NCBI GenBank assembly: GCA_949130495.1
Contig: OX422213.1
Span: forward strand, 202,733,660 to 202,797,659
Length of the DNA stretch: 64,000 bases
Reading direction: 5' to 3'
DNA from: Sambucus nigra
Taxonomy: Eukaryota > Streptophyta > Magnoliopsida > Dipsacales > Adoxaceae
Positions 36,280-47,049 of this stretch are shown here, piece after piece. A program made the translations under genes and the position numbers. The notes beneath the pieces are model-generated. The model made no database searches. It was not told the DNA's origin and saw only the letters and a list, made by a program, of their open reading frames with translations. Positions within the stretch are counted from its first letter, which is position 1, and each line of letters begins with the position of its first letter.

Positions 36280-39200
36280 AACTTCTTAAGGTTGGCTGCA
36301 TTCCAAGCCCTTGGTATCGCCCTGCCCTCCAGCATTTCTAAGTGATAGGCCCCCTGTAAGTCGTCTCTTATTATCTTTAAAGGTCCTTACCAATTTGGTC
36401 CCAATTTACCGTCTGATGGTTTCACAGCACTGTCGAGGACTTTCCTTAGGACGTAATCTGCTACTAGAAATTTCCTTGGATTGACTTTCTTATTGTATTA
36501 TTTAACCAATTGCAATTGGTAAGATGCTAACTTAACTAGTGCCAGTTCTCGTCGCTCATTAGCTAAGTCAAGTTCAGTGAGTAATGCTTCATCACTAAGG
36601 CCTTGGTTTACCAAGGCAATCCTCATAGTATGGAATCCTGCTTCTAATGGGATGACTGCCTCCATTCCATAGGCGAGTGCGAAAGGGGTTTCTCCCACTG
36701 CTCTCCTGGGAGTTATACGATAAGCCCATAAAACGTGAGGTAACTCGTCTACCCAGGAACCTTTGGCTCTTTCCAGCCGTTTCTTCAGTCTATCGATCAT
36801 TATCCGGTTAAAAGCTTCAGTTTGGGAGGTTGCTTCGGGTATAAGCTATAGAACTAAAGTGATTCTTGATGCCATGATCGATGATTTTTTTTTAAAAGAA
36901 GCCACTTTCGAACTGTGTGCCGTTGTCAGTAATGATCGTCGTTGGCATCCCTAAGAAGATGATGATGTTCTTCCATATAAACCTCATCATGTCAGAGTCT
37001 CAGATGTTTGGGAGTGGTTCTGCCTCTACCCATTTGGTGAAGTAGTTAGTGCCGACCAACAGATACTTGCAATTTCTAGATGCGGTAGGTTATGGACCTA
37101 CAATATCCAAGCCCCACTGGGCGAATAGCCATGGGATGGTTAATGAATTGAGGTCACTAGCTAGTTGATGGACCATAGGGGAGTGCTTCTAGAACTTCTC
37201 ACATTTGTGAACATAAACTCTAGCATCTTTCTGCATGTATGGCCCAGTATCCTTCCTTAATATCTCAAAAATCCAATCATCTTCCTCCTGCATGAATCCT
37301 ATAAATGTCTTCATGGAGTTCACTATGAACTTGCTCTACATATCCTGGGTGAACACACTGGAGGTAGGGGCCAGTGAAAGACTTTCTTTAGAGTTTTCCT
37401 TCAAGAGATAAGTGAAAAAGAGAAGCCTTAACTCTTATCTAGTGCATTGATCTCTTGTCGCCTGGAAGTGTGTTGCTTTGTATGTCCCCTTACAACAGCG
37501 AGGTAAGCTGCCATCCTCTCATCCTTGGCATTGAAGTCTCCACTTATCTGCTTGGACACTGGCTTTCAATCGCCAAATACCCGAAGGCATTTTGCCCCAA
37601 GAAATTTTGCTTTGCGCAAGCTGGCAATCAGTACTTCATATTATGCTTTGTTGTTAGAGGCTTCAAATCCCAGCTCGATCCCTTGTTCGAGCACAGTCTT
37701 CTCTGGGGTAATGCCTACTCCTGCCCCCTAGAGTTAGAGGCTCCGTCAATGTAAAGGATCCAGCCGAAGGTTTTTGCTTCCTCTTCTGTTGATTGCTCAA
37801 TTTCTAACTGGGTAGTAGGCTGATTGCCCGTGAACTCAGTGTTAAATCTGTGCGAATTTGCCCCTTAATTTTTATTCTTGGTTAAAAGTGGATATCGAAT
37901 CTTCCAAGATTCATCGACCACTTTGACAGTCGATGAGAGAGGTCAGCTTTCCTTAGAATAACTTTGAGGGGGTGCGAAGTGATCACGATAGTGGAATGAT
38001 CCTCAAAGTAATGCTTTAGTTTCCTCAAGTTTGATACTAAGGCATAGGCAAGCTTCTTTAGGGGTAAATTCTGTTTCTCAGCATCTAGGAGCGTCGTGAT
38101 TGCGTAATAGATCGGGTGTTGTCCTCATTCCTTCTCGCTTGCGATCACCAGCAAGGGAGGCTTGCTGAGGTAAGACTTGAGCTCTTCTAGGGATTTCGAG
38201 GAATAGTCCAGCCCCTTATCTTTTTTCAGCAGTAGGAAGAATAGTTGACAACGCTCTAAAGACTTAGAGATAAAGCGGTTGAGTGCGATGAGCATGCCAG
38301 TAAGCTTTTGGACATATCTAATCGTGTGAGGTGGCTGGACTTTTCAAATGGTGTCAATCTGATCAGGGTTTGCTTCACTCCCTCTTTTGCTGACCAAGTA
38401 TCCTAGGAACTTCCCAAACTGGACACCGAACGATCACTTGCTAGCATTAAGTTTCATTTGATATAACTTGAGGATCTCAAAAGTTTCTGCTAGGTTTGAG
38501 ATATGCTCTCCCTTAAGTTTACGTTTGATGAGCATGTCATTGATGTATACCTCCATTATTTCTCCCATTTGTTTCTTGAACATCTTGGTGACTAGTCTTT
38601 GATAAGTTGCTCCTGCATTTTTTAGGCCAAATAGCAAGACCTTATAATAATATAACCCGATAGGTATTATGAAGGTGGTCTTATCTTGGTCTAGCACATA
38701 AAGTGGGATTTTGTGGTATTCGAAGTAAGCATCTAGAAAGATCATTCTTTCATGCGTTGCGGTGGCATCGACCGGCTGGCCTATTTTTGGGAGAGAAAAA
38801 CTATCTTTTGGACAGGCCCTATTGAGGTCAATAAAGTCAATACAAACTCTCCATATTCCATTACTTTTGGGTATTACGACTAGGTTGGATAGCCATTTAG
38901 GGAATTAAACTTCTCGAATGGAACCTATATCCAGTAACTTTTCTACCTCTTTTTCTACTGCCTTCGCATTTTTTAGGGATGTACGGCCAGCCTCCTGAGT
39001 GATTGGTTTGAAAATTGGGTTGACATGTAGTCGATGGCAAGCAATTAAGGGGTCTATTCCAAGCAGCTCGTATAGTTCCCAAGCAAAAACATCCAGATTT
39101 CTCCGGAGAAATGTGGTGAACTCCTTTTCTTGGGCGGTGAGGGAGGCTCCGATCAGAAATCTCCTTTAAGGTAAGTTGACTCCATCTAAAACCTCTTCCA

Positions 39201-39720
39201 AGTCTTTGATGACCCATTTGAGGGGTGGACCCTGGTTTCCTCCACCCCTTGTCGGTTGTTCCGTAATTACTACATTGAAGGTAACATGCCTTCTTGGGAT
39301 TCGTCCTGGACTTTGTTCTCATTTTTTTTCTTTTCGTGCTTAGGGCAGATAGCTGTGATGAATCATTTTCTAGTTGAAGCTTGGTCGCTACGGATCTCGA
39401 TCACCCGCCAATCTATTATACACTTGATTTTCTGATTATATGAGGATGGAACTTCCTTCAGGGCATGGAGCCACCCCCTGCCCAGAATGGAGTGATAGGG
39501 GGATTCGATATCTACCATAAAAAACTCGATCATCTTTGAAATACTATTTGCCCTGACTGGTAGGACTATCTTTCCCAGCGGCATGGTTATCTTTCCTGTA
39601 AAGCCGAACAGCAAGATGGTGGCCTTTTTGAGTTTGGCAATATTCAGCATCAATTTGTGGAATAATTCTATAAGTCTAGGTACATCATTTCAAAAGAGCT
39701 ACCTTAGTTAACGAGCAATT
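36280..39720 (-). pseudogene. E3 pol: protease, RT, two RNase H, integrase
   Basis: Read leftward. The protease has its active-site region at about 39690 (LLVN-stop-GSS in place of LVDTGSS, so the catalytic Asp is lost) and YHSILGRGWLHALK at 39500. Reverse transcriptase follows with LVVIPKSNGIWRVCIDF, RACPKDSF, MIFLDAYFEYHKIPL, FGLKNAGATYQRLV (38600-38960) and YINDML in place of YVDDML, so one of the two catalytic Asp residues is replaced. RNase H contains HPIYYA and LAYALVSNLRKLKHYF (about 38130-38000). A second RNase H has WILYIDGASNSRG (about 37750). Integrase ends with WVDELPHVLWAYR, GETPFALAYGMEAVIPLE (36800-36498) and KLGPNW-GPLKII, GAYHLEMLEGRAIPR (to about 36290). Multiple stops and frameshifts. 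It makes no active enzyme. Confidence 0.85.
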
Positions 39721-39859
39721 TGTCGATGTCCCAATTATCTATCCAGAGTGTGATGACCAATGCATCATGGTGAGGGGTTCTCACCCTAACTAAGTCATCT
39801 TTGGTAAACACAATGTGTTTGCTGTAGTTGACATCTTCTAGTTGATGATGCTTCCCGGC

Positions 39860-41495
39860 CCGAGTCTTGGCGAGGTCTGTTTAAAAGGCTTACATAACGG
39901 AAATAAGCTACTTAACTTCCATCTGAACAATGTTTCCCTATACTTGCATGAGGTCTGATGCCCCATGAATTACTGCAAACTCGTGTCCTGTCTCATCCTC
40001 GAGGACGTTATTTGTATCTTGGTTGCCATTGACTGCGACTTTGTCTGCCTTCTTGTCTATAAACTCGTTGAGATGACCAGCTTGGACTAGCTCCTCGAGA
40101 TGATATTTGAGTGATTTGTAGTGTTCAGTCCTGTGACCACCCTCTTTGTGAAATGCCCACCTCAATTTTTGTTACGTTTCATTGGATCTCCTCCCATCTT
40201 CTTAGGCCATTTAACAAATGGCTCTTCCTTAATGTTGGCGAGGATTTTGTATATTGGTTCCTTGAAGATTGTGTTAACAGTCTGGATCGCTTATGACGGG
40301 TCATTCTTGTCACCGTTTTTGGTGCCATTCCTACCCCCATTCTTACTTCCTTTCTTATGGGAATTATTCTTCTTTGTCCCTTTGTTCATCTTTGCACGAC
40401 CATTGTCCCCTACATTAAGATGGATTACATCGCGTATTTTTCAATACGGGCCATTATGTCGTCGATGGAATTAGCCTCCTTCTTAGTTAGGGATTGGTTC
40501 AGTAAGGTAGTGCTTGGCAGACTGATCTTAAAGGATGCTATGGAAACCTACTGCATACAGTCCTCAATCTCATTGAAAATCTCCCAATACCTCTTAGCAT
40601 ACTCCCTGAGGTTTTCCTGTGGCCTTTTCTACATTGTGAGCAGTGCATCCATCCGTTTGGGGTGGGAGCGATTGGTTAGGAAGCGAGCTGTAAATAATTC
40701 AGCCAAAGACTTAAAGCTCTTAATAGATCTATATTTCAGCCTCTCGAACGATTTCTGGGCCATTTCATGCATACTGGAAGGGAAGATGAGACACATCAAC
40801 ACATCGTTGTGGCTCCACAAGGTCATGGCTTACCGAACATGATCGATAGGGTCAGTTTTCCTATCATAGATCTTGAATTTAGGTATTGCAAACTTCTTGG
40901 GGGGCTCTTCTTCTTCTATCGCCTTTGAAAAGGGGGACTTCACCTGGGTGTTAAGATCTCTTCTGGCTAGTTCTCATGTGGACCCTACCCCTAGGTGGGC
41001 TGGGTACTGATCCATCTCTCTACGGACCAAACTCCTGATTTCATCATTATGTCGACCAAGACTCCCACGGTATAGGGCTGGCTGTAGTCGTTCTAATCGA
41101 CCTTCCTCTGACATATTCTCTTAATTCTCCCTTGGTCATGCCCGGGTATTCTTCCTCGGTTGTGAGACTCACTCACCTGAGGACTAGGAGTCCGATAATT
41201 GCTTCGTCTTGTGTTTCCGTGGATCCCTCTCCATTATTTGTTGTCGCCTTTTTAAGCTAGCATTCTCATCTTCTTGGCAACAAGTGGCTTCTTCTTGTTC
41301 TCAAAGTCTAGCCTCATAGGCGTTGACCAACCTGGAAATCTGTGTGGACCTTGGTGGTTCGTGACTCTCTTCAGAAATCTCCCTTTGCTGGTGAAGCCTT
41401 GAATTTAGCTGGTGAACTTTAGACCTTACCTTGGGAGGGGCAGGTTCTTCTTGAACATCACCGGCTTGGGGGATGTTATTACTATGGTGAGACAT
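39860..41495 (-). pseudogene. gag: E3 gag (Tat-lineage)
   Basis: Begins with a Met at 41495 just inside the 5' LTR. The N-terminal part is Pro/Gln/Glu-rich. The capsid domain shows IFPSSMHEMAQKSFERL, SIKSFKSLAELFTARFL and HPKRMDALLTM (40826-40629), then QENLREYAKRYWEIFNEIED. The single HKEGGHRTEHYKSLKYHLEEL motif (40160-40098) is the Tat-type remnant of a Cys-His box, C-less here, followed by LVQAGHLNEFID. Frames shift several times, so it is a pseudogene. Long plus-strand frames over 40110-40840 are its shadows. Confidence 0.8.
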
Positions 41496-41559
41496 TGAAG
41501 GTTTTCAATTAGTGAGTGTTCTTGCAGGAATAACAGTCGTTCCTATAGATGGTTCCAAT

Positions 41560-41978
41560 TGTGTTATAAAAAAATATCACAATAAATATCTTACCAAAAA
41601 CAATCACAACCAATAACGAAAGCAGGAAATCACACACATAACACAACACAACACAACTATGTTTGTGGTTCGACAACTTGCCTATGTCCACGAAGATGTT
41701 TACTATTTTATTAAGTATCTGTCAATATGTTCGGTTACATGCCCCTATGCCCCGGGACAGGGGTTATAATTTATATATGTAGGATGCTCATTCCTCAAGT
41801 AACTCCACGATAACCGTGATGATCCATGAATCTCTTGAATATCTCCACGAGATTATGGGGGATTAACTTGGCTTTGGGGCAGTAGCTTCTTTTCAGTATG
41901 TGAGGCTGGGATGCTCTTTACATTTTTTGGTCCAGGCCAGCCGTTGTTATGGGCCTTGAACAAAATCTGGTCCCCATA
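41560..41978 (-). repeat. E3 5' LTR (419 bp)
   Basis: Partner of 31711-32143. On the minus strand it starts TATGGGGACCAGATTTTG (expected TG mutated to TA) and ends TTTTATAACACA. Next to it, inside the element, is ATTGGAACCATC, where the primer-binding site belongs; I cannot assign the tRNA. Confidence 0.9.
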
Positions 41979-42561
41979 ATACCTTATCAATATTTTGTAC
42001 CAAATACCCAATCGATTAAAAAATGTTTAATAAATTTTAGAAGTACACCCAATTCATTTCATATCAATAATATGAAATTAAATTAATATATAAGCAAGAT
42101 ACTCAATCCACACACACCCCTGCCACCTTCCTCTCCCACCCTCCCCCACCAACACACACACACACACACACACAGATATACACAAAGGAAAGAGAGAAAG
42201 AGAAAAAATGAACCCGAAAGTATATATAGAGAGAGAAGGAACCGTCGCAAAAGAGAGAAGGAGAAAATTGGTGGGAAATGAAAACGGTGGAAAAAAAATG
42301 GGGAATAGGGTTTTAGTCGAAATAATTATCACGAACCTGTCAAGGTCTTTCACCGAGACAACTTTATAAGGTTTTCACGGTCAATGACCGTGACAAGTCT
42401 GTGACAACTACCCTTTTCACGGTCATAGACTGTGACAAGATGTTGTCACGACCTTATCACGGTCATTGATTGTGACAAAAATACATGTTTTTTTTCACGG
42501 TCAATAATTGTGACAAGGTTGGCCGACTCAAAGGTGATAATTTGGCCTTTTTGGTGTAGTG
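41979..42561. repeat. CACTA-1 right terminus, subterminal palindromes
   Basis: The CACTA-1 sequence resumes after E3. It has a CA microsatellite and a GA-rich stretch (42150-42280). From 42330 there are about six copies of TTGTCACGGTCATTGACCGTGACAA-type inverted repeats, ending in the terminal repeat TTTTTGGTGTAGTG. It mirrors the left terminus. This is the promoter end for the minus-strand genes. Confidence 0.85.
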
Positions 42562-43791
42562 ATGGGGGACGTGATAAGAAGGATTCTGATGGGGGGTGTA
42601 CGACGTTGACCACCCAGCTATTCCTAGTGATAATACGGGCTCTACCTAGGTCCTATTTACCATAATCCTAGTGATCATGTACCTATGTTCCCGAGCTGGA
42701 TAAATAGGTGTGTTCTTCATATATCCTTTGGGCATGGATCCTGTACAAAAGACATGAAGGCATATTTATTTCCTTTTTGTGTTACTCTGAGGCTATAGTT
42801 ATGGGACTACCTATAACTATACCTATTATGCATGAATGATCCCCAAAGGCAATAGGGATAGACCTTCGTTCTTTTATTTACGGTATCGAGCATAGACCAT
42901 GAGATTGGATGTGAGTTGTGTACACTCACGGATATTATGGATTATGTGATTATGTGTTCTGGTACTTGAGATGGTCGTACCGGTTTGTGATTTATACTAG
43001 CGATGCATAATCATATTTTTATGAGTCAACCTACTTTGAAATATAACTTAAGATGGTTAAAATAAGAGAATAATGTTTAGTACGAAAATTACTATTATCG
43101 CATGATTCTATCATAAAGTATAAACATCTTAAGTCGAAAAATAAGCTTAAATTTTTTAAGTAGAGATACCTAGGTCTCGATGAATTTATATCATAATGGG
43201 CCATACAAGGGTTTGGAAGTACGACCACATGTTTATTTTAGGTTGGGTAACTTAAATAACTTAAAAATCCACTCAATATGAGTAGAAGATGAATTACTTT
43301 TGTTAAGGTCCAACTCCAATTAAATTATTACTCTTTGTAGACCTTGTTCAACTCTCGTTGTTGAATTGTTTTTCCACATGTCTTAGGTCGCTATTTTTTT
43401 CGTTAACTTGGATCATTCGTTGGAGATTCCTAGGTTATAGTTGTCAAGCATAATCGCTCCTTTAGATCGTGTATTTATATTTTTATATTTCAGTTCAGGG
43501 AGTTTTATTTATTTTAATTTATCCCGAGTCAGAGTTTATACGCGATGTACTTGTATTTTCGAGATGGATATAGTATAGAGATTTTATATTCCATAGTTAG
43601 ATTTATTTCTCATGGCATTTATTGGTATTAGAGGCTTGAATTTAATTTAGTAGTGTATTTATCTTGTATTTTATTCACTTTACTTCATTTTATTTATTTC
43701 GTTATGCTAAGAATGTTACAAAATGTTTTTATAACTGTAATTTTTGTACTAGACATCATCAATTTATTTATGAAATTTATGGGGTATCACA
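42562..43791 (+). repeat. E1 3' LTR, third piece, true LTR end
   Basis: Begins ATGGGGGACGTGATAAG right after the CACTA-1 duplication and aligns with 5836-7150. It ends ATGGGGTATCACA at 43791, the intact form of the terminus damaged at 7150. The five bases beyond are AGTAG, the expected target duplication; its partner is outside the window. Confidence 0.75.
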
Positions 43792-43796
43792 AGTAG

Positions 43797-45611
43797 CCCG
43801 ATATACAAAATTGTAGTTTTGGTTTTAATAGATTTAGATCTTGTAGATATTGACACTCTAAGAGAAATTTCGATTTGTAAATTCATTATGATCTTCATTT
43901 GGAGATATTAACGCGAGCAATCATATCGGATGACATAACACAAAACATTGTGTGGGAAAATCGTTCTCTCATTTGATATTGGTGGATATCAAGACCTATG
44001 GATTGTGAAAGTTTTTGTGGGTGAACGAAACTAATTGCTAGTACTAGAAGTGTCACCATGTTGTAAAATTTAAACATTTATATACTTAGTTTACTTAATT
44101 TTGTGTCAAATTATTTGAGTCTTGCACAAAATCTAGTTAAAAATCATTACACATAGTTTGACAATGGATAAAGAGAGTATCGTTCATTAGAATCTATCGA
44201 TACTTAAATTAAAGATCATACAAATCATATACGCCAAATCTTCCGCACGTAAATTTTGAAGCTTTAAATATCGTAATTGTACCAAGACTAATACACACAC
44301 GTATATGTTTATATCTTTTGTAAAAAAATATTTTTGGATTGATCAAGTGAAATGTTTTTTTATCATGGCATTTTATACTTGATCATGTGAATCTTTAATT
44401 CTTCCTATTAGCATGAGCACGACTTGCTTTTATTCCCTTACACATAGGCATGGTATAATCTTCCTATATCTATGCGCACATGTGTAAAACCTTAACATGC
44501 ACACGACATGCATGTTTTGGGCTTGGTATTTTCCCTTCCTAAAAGCGTGCGTATGGGGTCAAATCCTTACCGTGTGTAAGACTTCCACATTTACCTCATG
44601 AACAAGGCCTCTTCCTAAAACTGTGCGCGTAGTGGAATTTTTAACAGTGCGCACAACATTGCCATATTTTTAAAAAAACTCTATAAATAGGATATTTCAC
44701 CCCCATTTTTAAAGATCATACAATTCTCACACATAGAGAAAGTAATTTTTGGCTAGGTATCAGAGAAAACTAATTCAATTGTAATTTTCACATGATCTAC
44801 ACAAAATTAAGAGACAACTTGAATCTATACTTGATTCATGATTTGTTAAATCTGAGAGTGATTTGAAATTGAAAACCACAAAACTTAGATTCAACTCTAC
44901 CTTAATTATATTTGAATTTGAAGAGATACACTATATGATCTAAAACGATGTGTTTGAGATATTGGGGAGTTCAATCATGGTGAAATTTGAGATAAAGAAT
45001 GCCACGAATCACTCATTTGAACAAGGAGAGTTTCTGTTTATAGGTAACTTATTGTCAGGGAATAAGAGAGAGGAACCTTCTTGTGTTGGGTAAAATTATT
45101 TTTCATATTGAATGAGAAACTAGGATGCTCCGAGATTTTTTCAACCATATGTGGGTTTTTTCCTCGTAGATCTTGACCCGTGTCTCTTGTATGTTTGATT
45201 GTTATTCTTATAAATATTTGCTATTCACATACACTTAGATATAAGGTTGGATTCAACATGATCCATTGATAAAATTAACTTAGTGATTGCATCTATTTAA
45301 TTAAAGTTATTTGTTTAATTGTCTTGAATATATTAGATTTATCACCTAGATGCATGTTAACTAGGTTGAATCTTAAAAGTGGGCAAGTGATTTTATAATT
45401 GGTAGAAAATCTCATTAAACCTATTCACCCCCTTTTAGTTTCTTTGAATTGAACACATGTTGTATAACACACCACCCTCAGTTTGTATCTGAACAATTTC
45501 TCTTTTAAGCATTCATGTGTTAGAATAGATCTTGATTATTTGCGCGTTCTTAGTTGTGTTATTTTCTCCTAGATTTATCTTGAGGATTATTTTTAGATCT
45601 TATTTTGGACA
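43797..45611 (+). repeat. E4: Ty1/copia 5' LTR region and leader
   Basis: A copia-type LTR is inferred from a TATA box (CTATAAATAGG, 44680-44690), a downstream leader, and the phrase CCTATTCACCCCCTTTTAG (about 45418), which resembles the end of SIRE/Maximus-type LTRs, about 190 bases before a copia gag start. The exact LTR start and the primer-binding site were not found. Apart from this I see no gene. The minus-strand frame at 43895-44077 looks spurious. Confidence 0.5.
44473..44690 (+). promoter_or_regulatory. GTGCGCAC word cluster and TATA box, E4 LTR
   Basis: TGCGCACATGTG (44473), CATGCACACGACATGCATG (about 44496), GCGTGCGTATGG (44545), CTGTGCGCGTAG (44621) and the palindrome GTGCGCAC (44647) precede CTATAAATAGG by about 26 bases. 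Promoter role is inferred from position. Confidence 0.5.
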
Positions 45612-45815
45612 ATGGGTCAATATCTCGATAGTAGCTCCACAAATCGTTCGCCTTGCTTTGATGGCTCAAATTATAACCATTTGAAGTCTAAGAATCATAG
45701 AGTGTGGATGAGTGTTAAATAGGGTTATAATTATCCCATGATTGAATACAATGGATTTAGAATTAAGAAACCAAGGGCAAAATCACAACCCTACAAAACA
45801 GAAGATAGGAAATGA
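45612..45815 (+). pseudogene. gag: E4 copia gag, N-terminal fragment
   Basis: The ATG at 45612 opens a frame with SPCFDGSNYNHLKSK and HRVWMSVK, then IEYNGFRIKKPRA. This is the start of Ty1/copia gag (family form: PPLFDGTNY..WK..M..WI). One in-frame stop follows WMSVK, and the frame stops at 45815. The rest of gag-pol is not found downstream on this strand. Beyond 45815 the sequence appears to belong to the minus-strand copia element E5, which probably inserted here. Confidence 0.7.
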
Positions 45816-45980
45816 GGAAAAATCCCTTTCGGACAAAACCTATATTCAACACTATTTTAAACTAAGGATTAAAGGCATACATATATATATTTGAAAAACT
45901 TATGGCTCCACTAAGGGATGAAATGATGCTTTTAATCCAAGTTATACACACCAAAGTATGCAGATCCAGCACCGTCCCAC

Positions 45981-46110
45981 CACTACACCAAAACAAGCTT
46001 TTAGTAACAGACTGTTTTTTGTATTACTAACAGTATTATACTGTTACTATTTCTCACAACACCATACCGTTACTAATATCTGATAAGTGTTACTAATATT
46101 ATTTAAATAT
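45981..46110. repeat. CACTA-2 left terminus and subterminal repeats
   Basis: The terminal repeat is followed by TTAGTAACAGACTGTT, TATTACTAACAGTA, TATACTGTTACTAT and ACCGTTACTAATA. These are the same words that fill the right end (59130-59537), in inverted orientation. Confidence 0.85.
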
Positions 46111-46189
46111 TTTAAAAGTAATTAAAAAAAAGTAATTAGCTAGCATTCTCACAACACAATACACTCTAGCGTCAAAATGTCCCCGACAA

Positions 46190-46445
46190 AGAAATTGTCT
46201 TTCTCCAAAATGCTCTAGCGTGACCTAGGTTTTGGAAAAAGCTAGCGTTTGAAAAAGCTCTTCCTCTTCTCCAATACGCGATCTTCTTCTTCTCCAAAAT
46301 GCTCTTCCTCTTCTCCAATACGCGATGCTCTAGCGTGACTAGGGTTTGGAAGAAGTCTCAGTTAGCGTGACCTAGGGTTTGGAAGAAGTCTCAGTTAGCG
46401 TGACCTAGGGTTTTGGAAGCATTCGGCGCTCACATCACAACCTAG
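46190..46445 (+). repeat. Tandem duplications in CACTA-2 promoter region
   Basis: The phrase GCGTGACCTAGGGTTTGG, with AAGAAGTCTCAGTTA, occurs three times in tandem at 46333-46430. The block CTCTTCCTCTTCTCCAATAC with GCGATGCTC is also duplicated (46258-46330). Together they give a repeat-built leader or promoter upstream of tnp2. Confidence 0.75.
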
Positions 46446-46689
46446 GGTTTGGGAATTGCGATTTGCTTTCATAAGGTAATTATCTCATTCATAATATATT
46501 TGTCTATAACGTTCTAAGCGATTTACTGTTCATAAGAGATTTGCTGTTGGGTTACAAGTTTATTTTTTTGGTAAAATGCAATGTATTTTTGTTATTGTTG
46601 TTGGGTACATACTTTTTATTTTTTTTGGTTCAAGTTTTTGATTATTTTGTATTAAATCCAAAGCTTAGAATGTTTTTTATATACTGATT

Positions 46690-46895
46690 TATAAAAAACA
46701 CATAATTGTATACACTGATTTATACCCTGTTATACTATTAAAACACCTGGTATTTAATACCCTGTTATACTATTAAAACACATAATTGTATACACTGGAC
46801 TTGGTATTTAATACCCTGTTATACTATTAAAACACATAATTGTATACACTGATTTATACACTAATTTATACTATTAAAACACATAATTTTATATA
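46690..46895 (+). repeat. 50-70 bp tandem repeat upstream of tnp2
   Basis: Four imperfect copies of a unit containing ATACCCTGTTATACTATTAA then AACACATAATTGTATACACTG. It lies between the promoter repeats and the tnp2 start, probably in a 5' untranslated exon or intron. Confidence 0.8.
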
Positions 46896-47049
46896 ACTAA
46901 GGAAATTGCACCCCTCCCCTGAACTTTAAGGTTTGTTCTAACAAAATTACATGTTGTAACTGTGATTTTTCTTATGTGTATCAATAATTCTATTTTTTTT
47001 ATATAATCATATAACTTGTGTGTAAACCATATTTTTTTGGTAGTGCAGA

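Larger units (their letters stand above)
31711..41978 (-). mobile_element. E3: Tat-lineage Ty3/gypsy retrotransposon, 10.3 kb
   Basis: Two LTRs of about 430 bases (31711-32143 and 41560-41978) flank gag and pol on the minus strand. Flanks ATACA and ATACC form a nearly perfect 5-base duplication. Domain order on the element's strand is gag, protease, reverse transcriptase, RNase H, a second RNase H, integrase, then a 4-kb region with an ORF on the opposite strand. The dual RNase H and the antisense extra ORF are marks of the Tat lineage (Grande/Retand/Ogre group). All genes carry stops and frameshifts. It interrupts CACTA-1. Confidence 0.85.
26725..42561 (-). mobile_element. CACTA-1: complete-ended En/Spm-type transposon, 15.8 kb
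   Basis: Terminal inverted repeats CACTACGCCAAAA (26725) and TTTTTGGTGTAGTG (ending 42561) are flanked by the 3-base duplication ATG on both sides (26722-26724, 42562-42564). This is the hallmark of CACTA elements. Both subterminal regions carry inverted copies of TGTCACGGTCATTGACCGTGACA. The genes are on the minus strand: tnp2 remains at about 30360-29169, then a tnp1-type gene at 28780-27485. A 10.3-kb gypsy element (E3) and a Helitron-like terminus are nested inside. Without E3 the element is about 5.6 kb. It cannot be autonomous because its transposase core is missing. Confidence 0.92.
5762..43791 (+). mobile_element. E1: Ty3/gypsy retrotransposon, outer shell of a nest
   Basis: The LTR remnant at 5762-7150 and the segment 42562-43791 are homologous over most of their length. 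Shared landmarks are GGGGGACGT, GGGCTCTACCTAGGTCC, CACTCACGGATATT and TTATGCTGAAAATGTTA-type stretches. The distal segment ends GGGGTATCACA. Between them lie E1 reverse transcriptase remains, a polypurine tract (10935-10946) and a new LTR start, TGTAACACCCCG, at 10947. The 3' LTR is in three pieces, 10947-11180, 14093-15400 and 42562-43791, summing to about 2.8 kb. The gaps are filled by a solo LTR, by E2 and by CACTA-1. The left end lies outside the window or is hidden by E0. Confidence 0.7.

Noticed and set aside
38897..39322. 141-codon minus-strand frame
   Set aside because: Wrong frame; the neighbouring frame of the same strand gives the conserved linker and start of E3 reverse transcriptase.
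40121..40842. Long plus-strand frames (117 and 161 codons)
   Set aside because: Opposite strand to E3 gag, which shows conserved motifs; hydrophobic composition is a mirror effect.
42078..42353. Minus-strand frame with a Cys-Val run and Phe-rich segment
   Set aside because: Runs over the CA microsatellite and GA-rich tract of the CACTA-1 right end.
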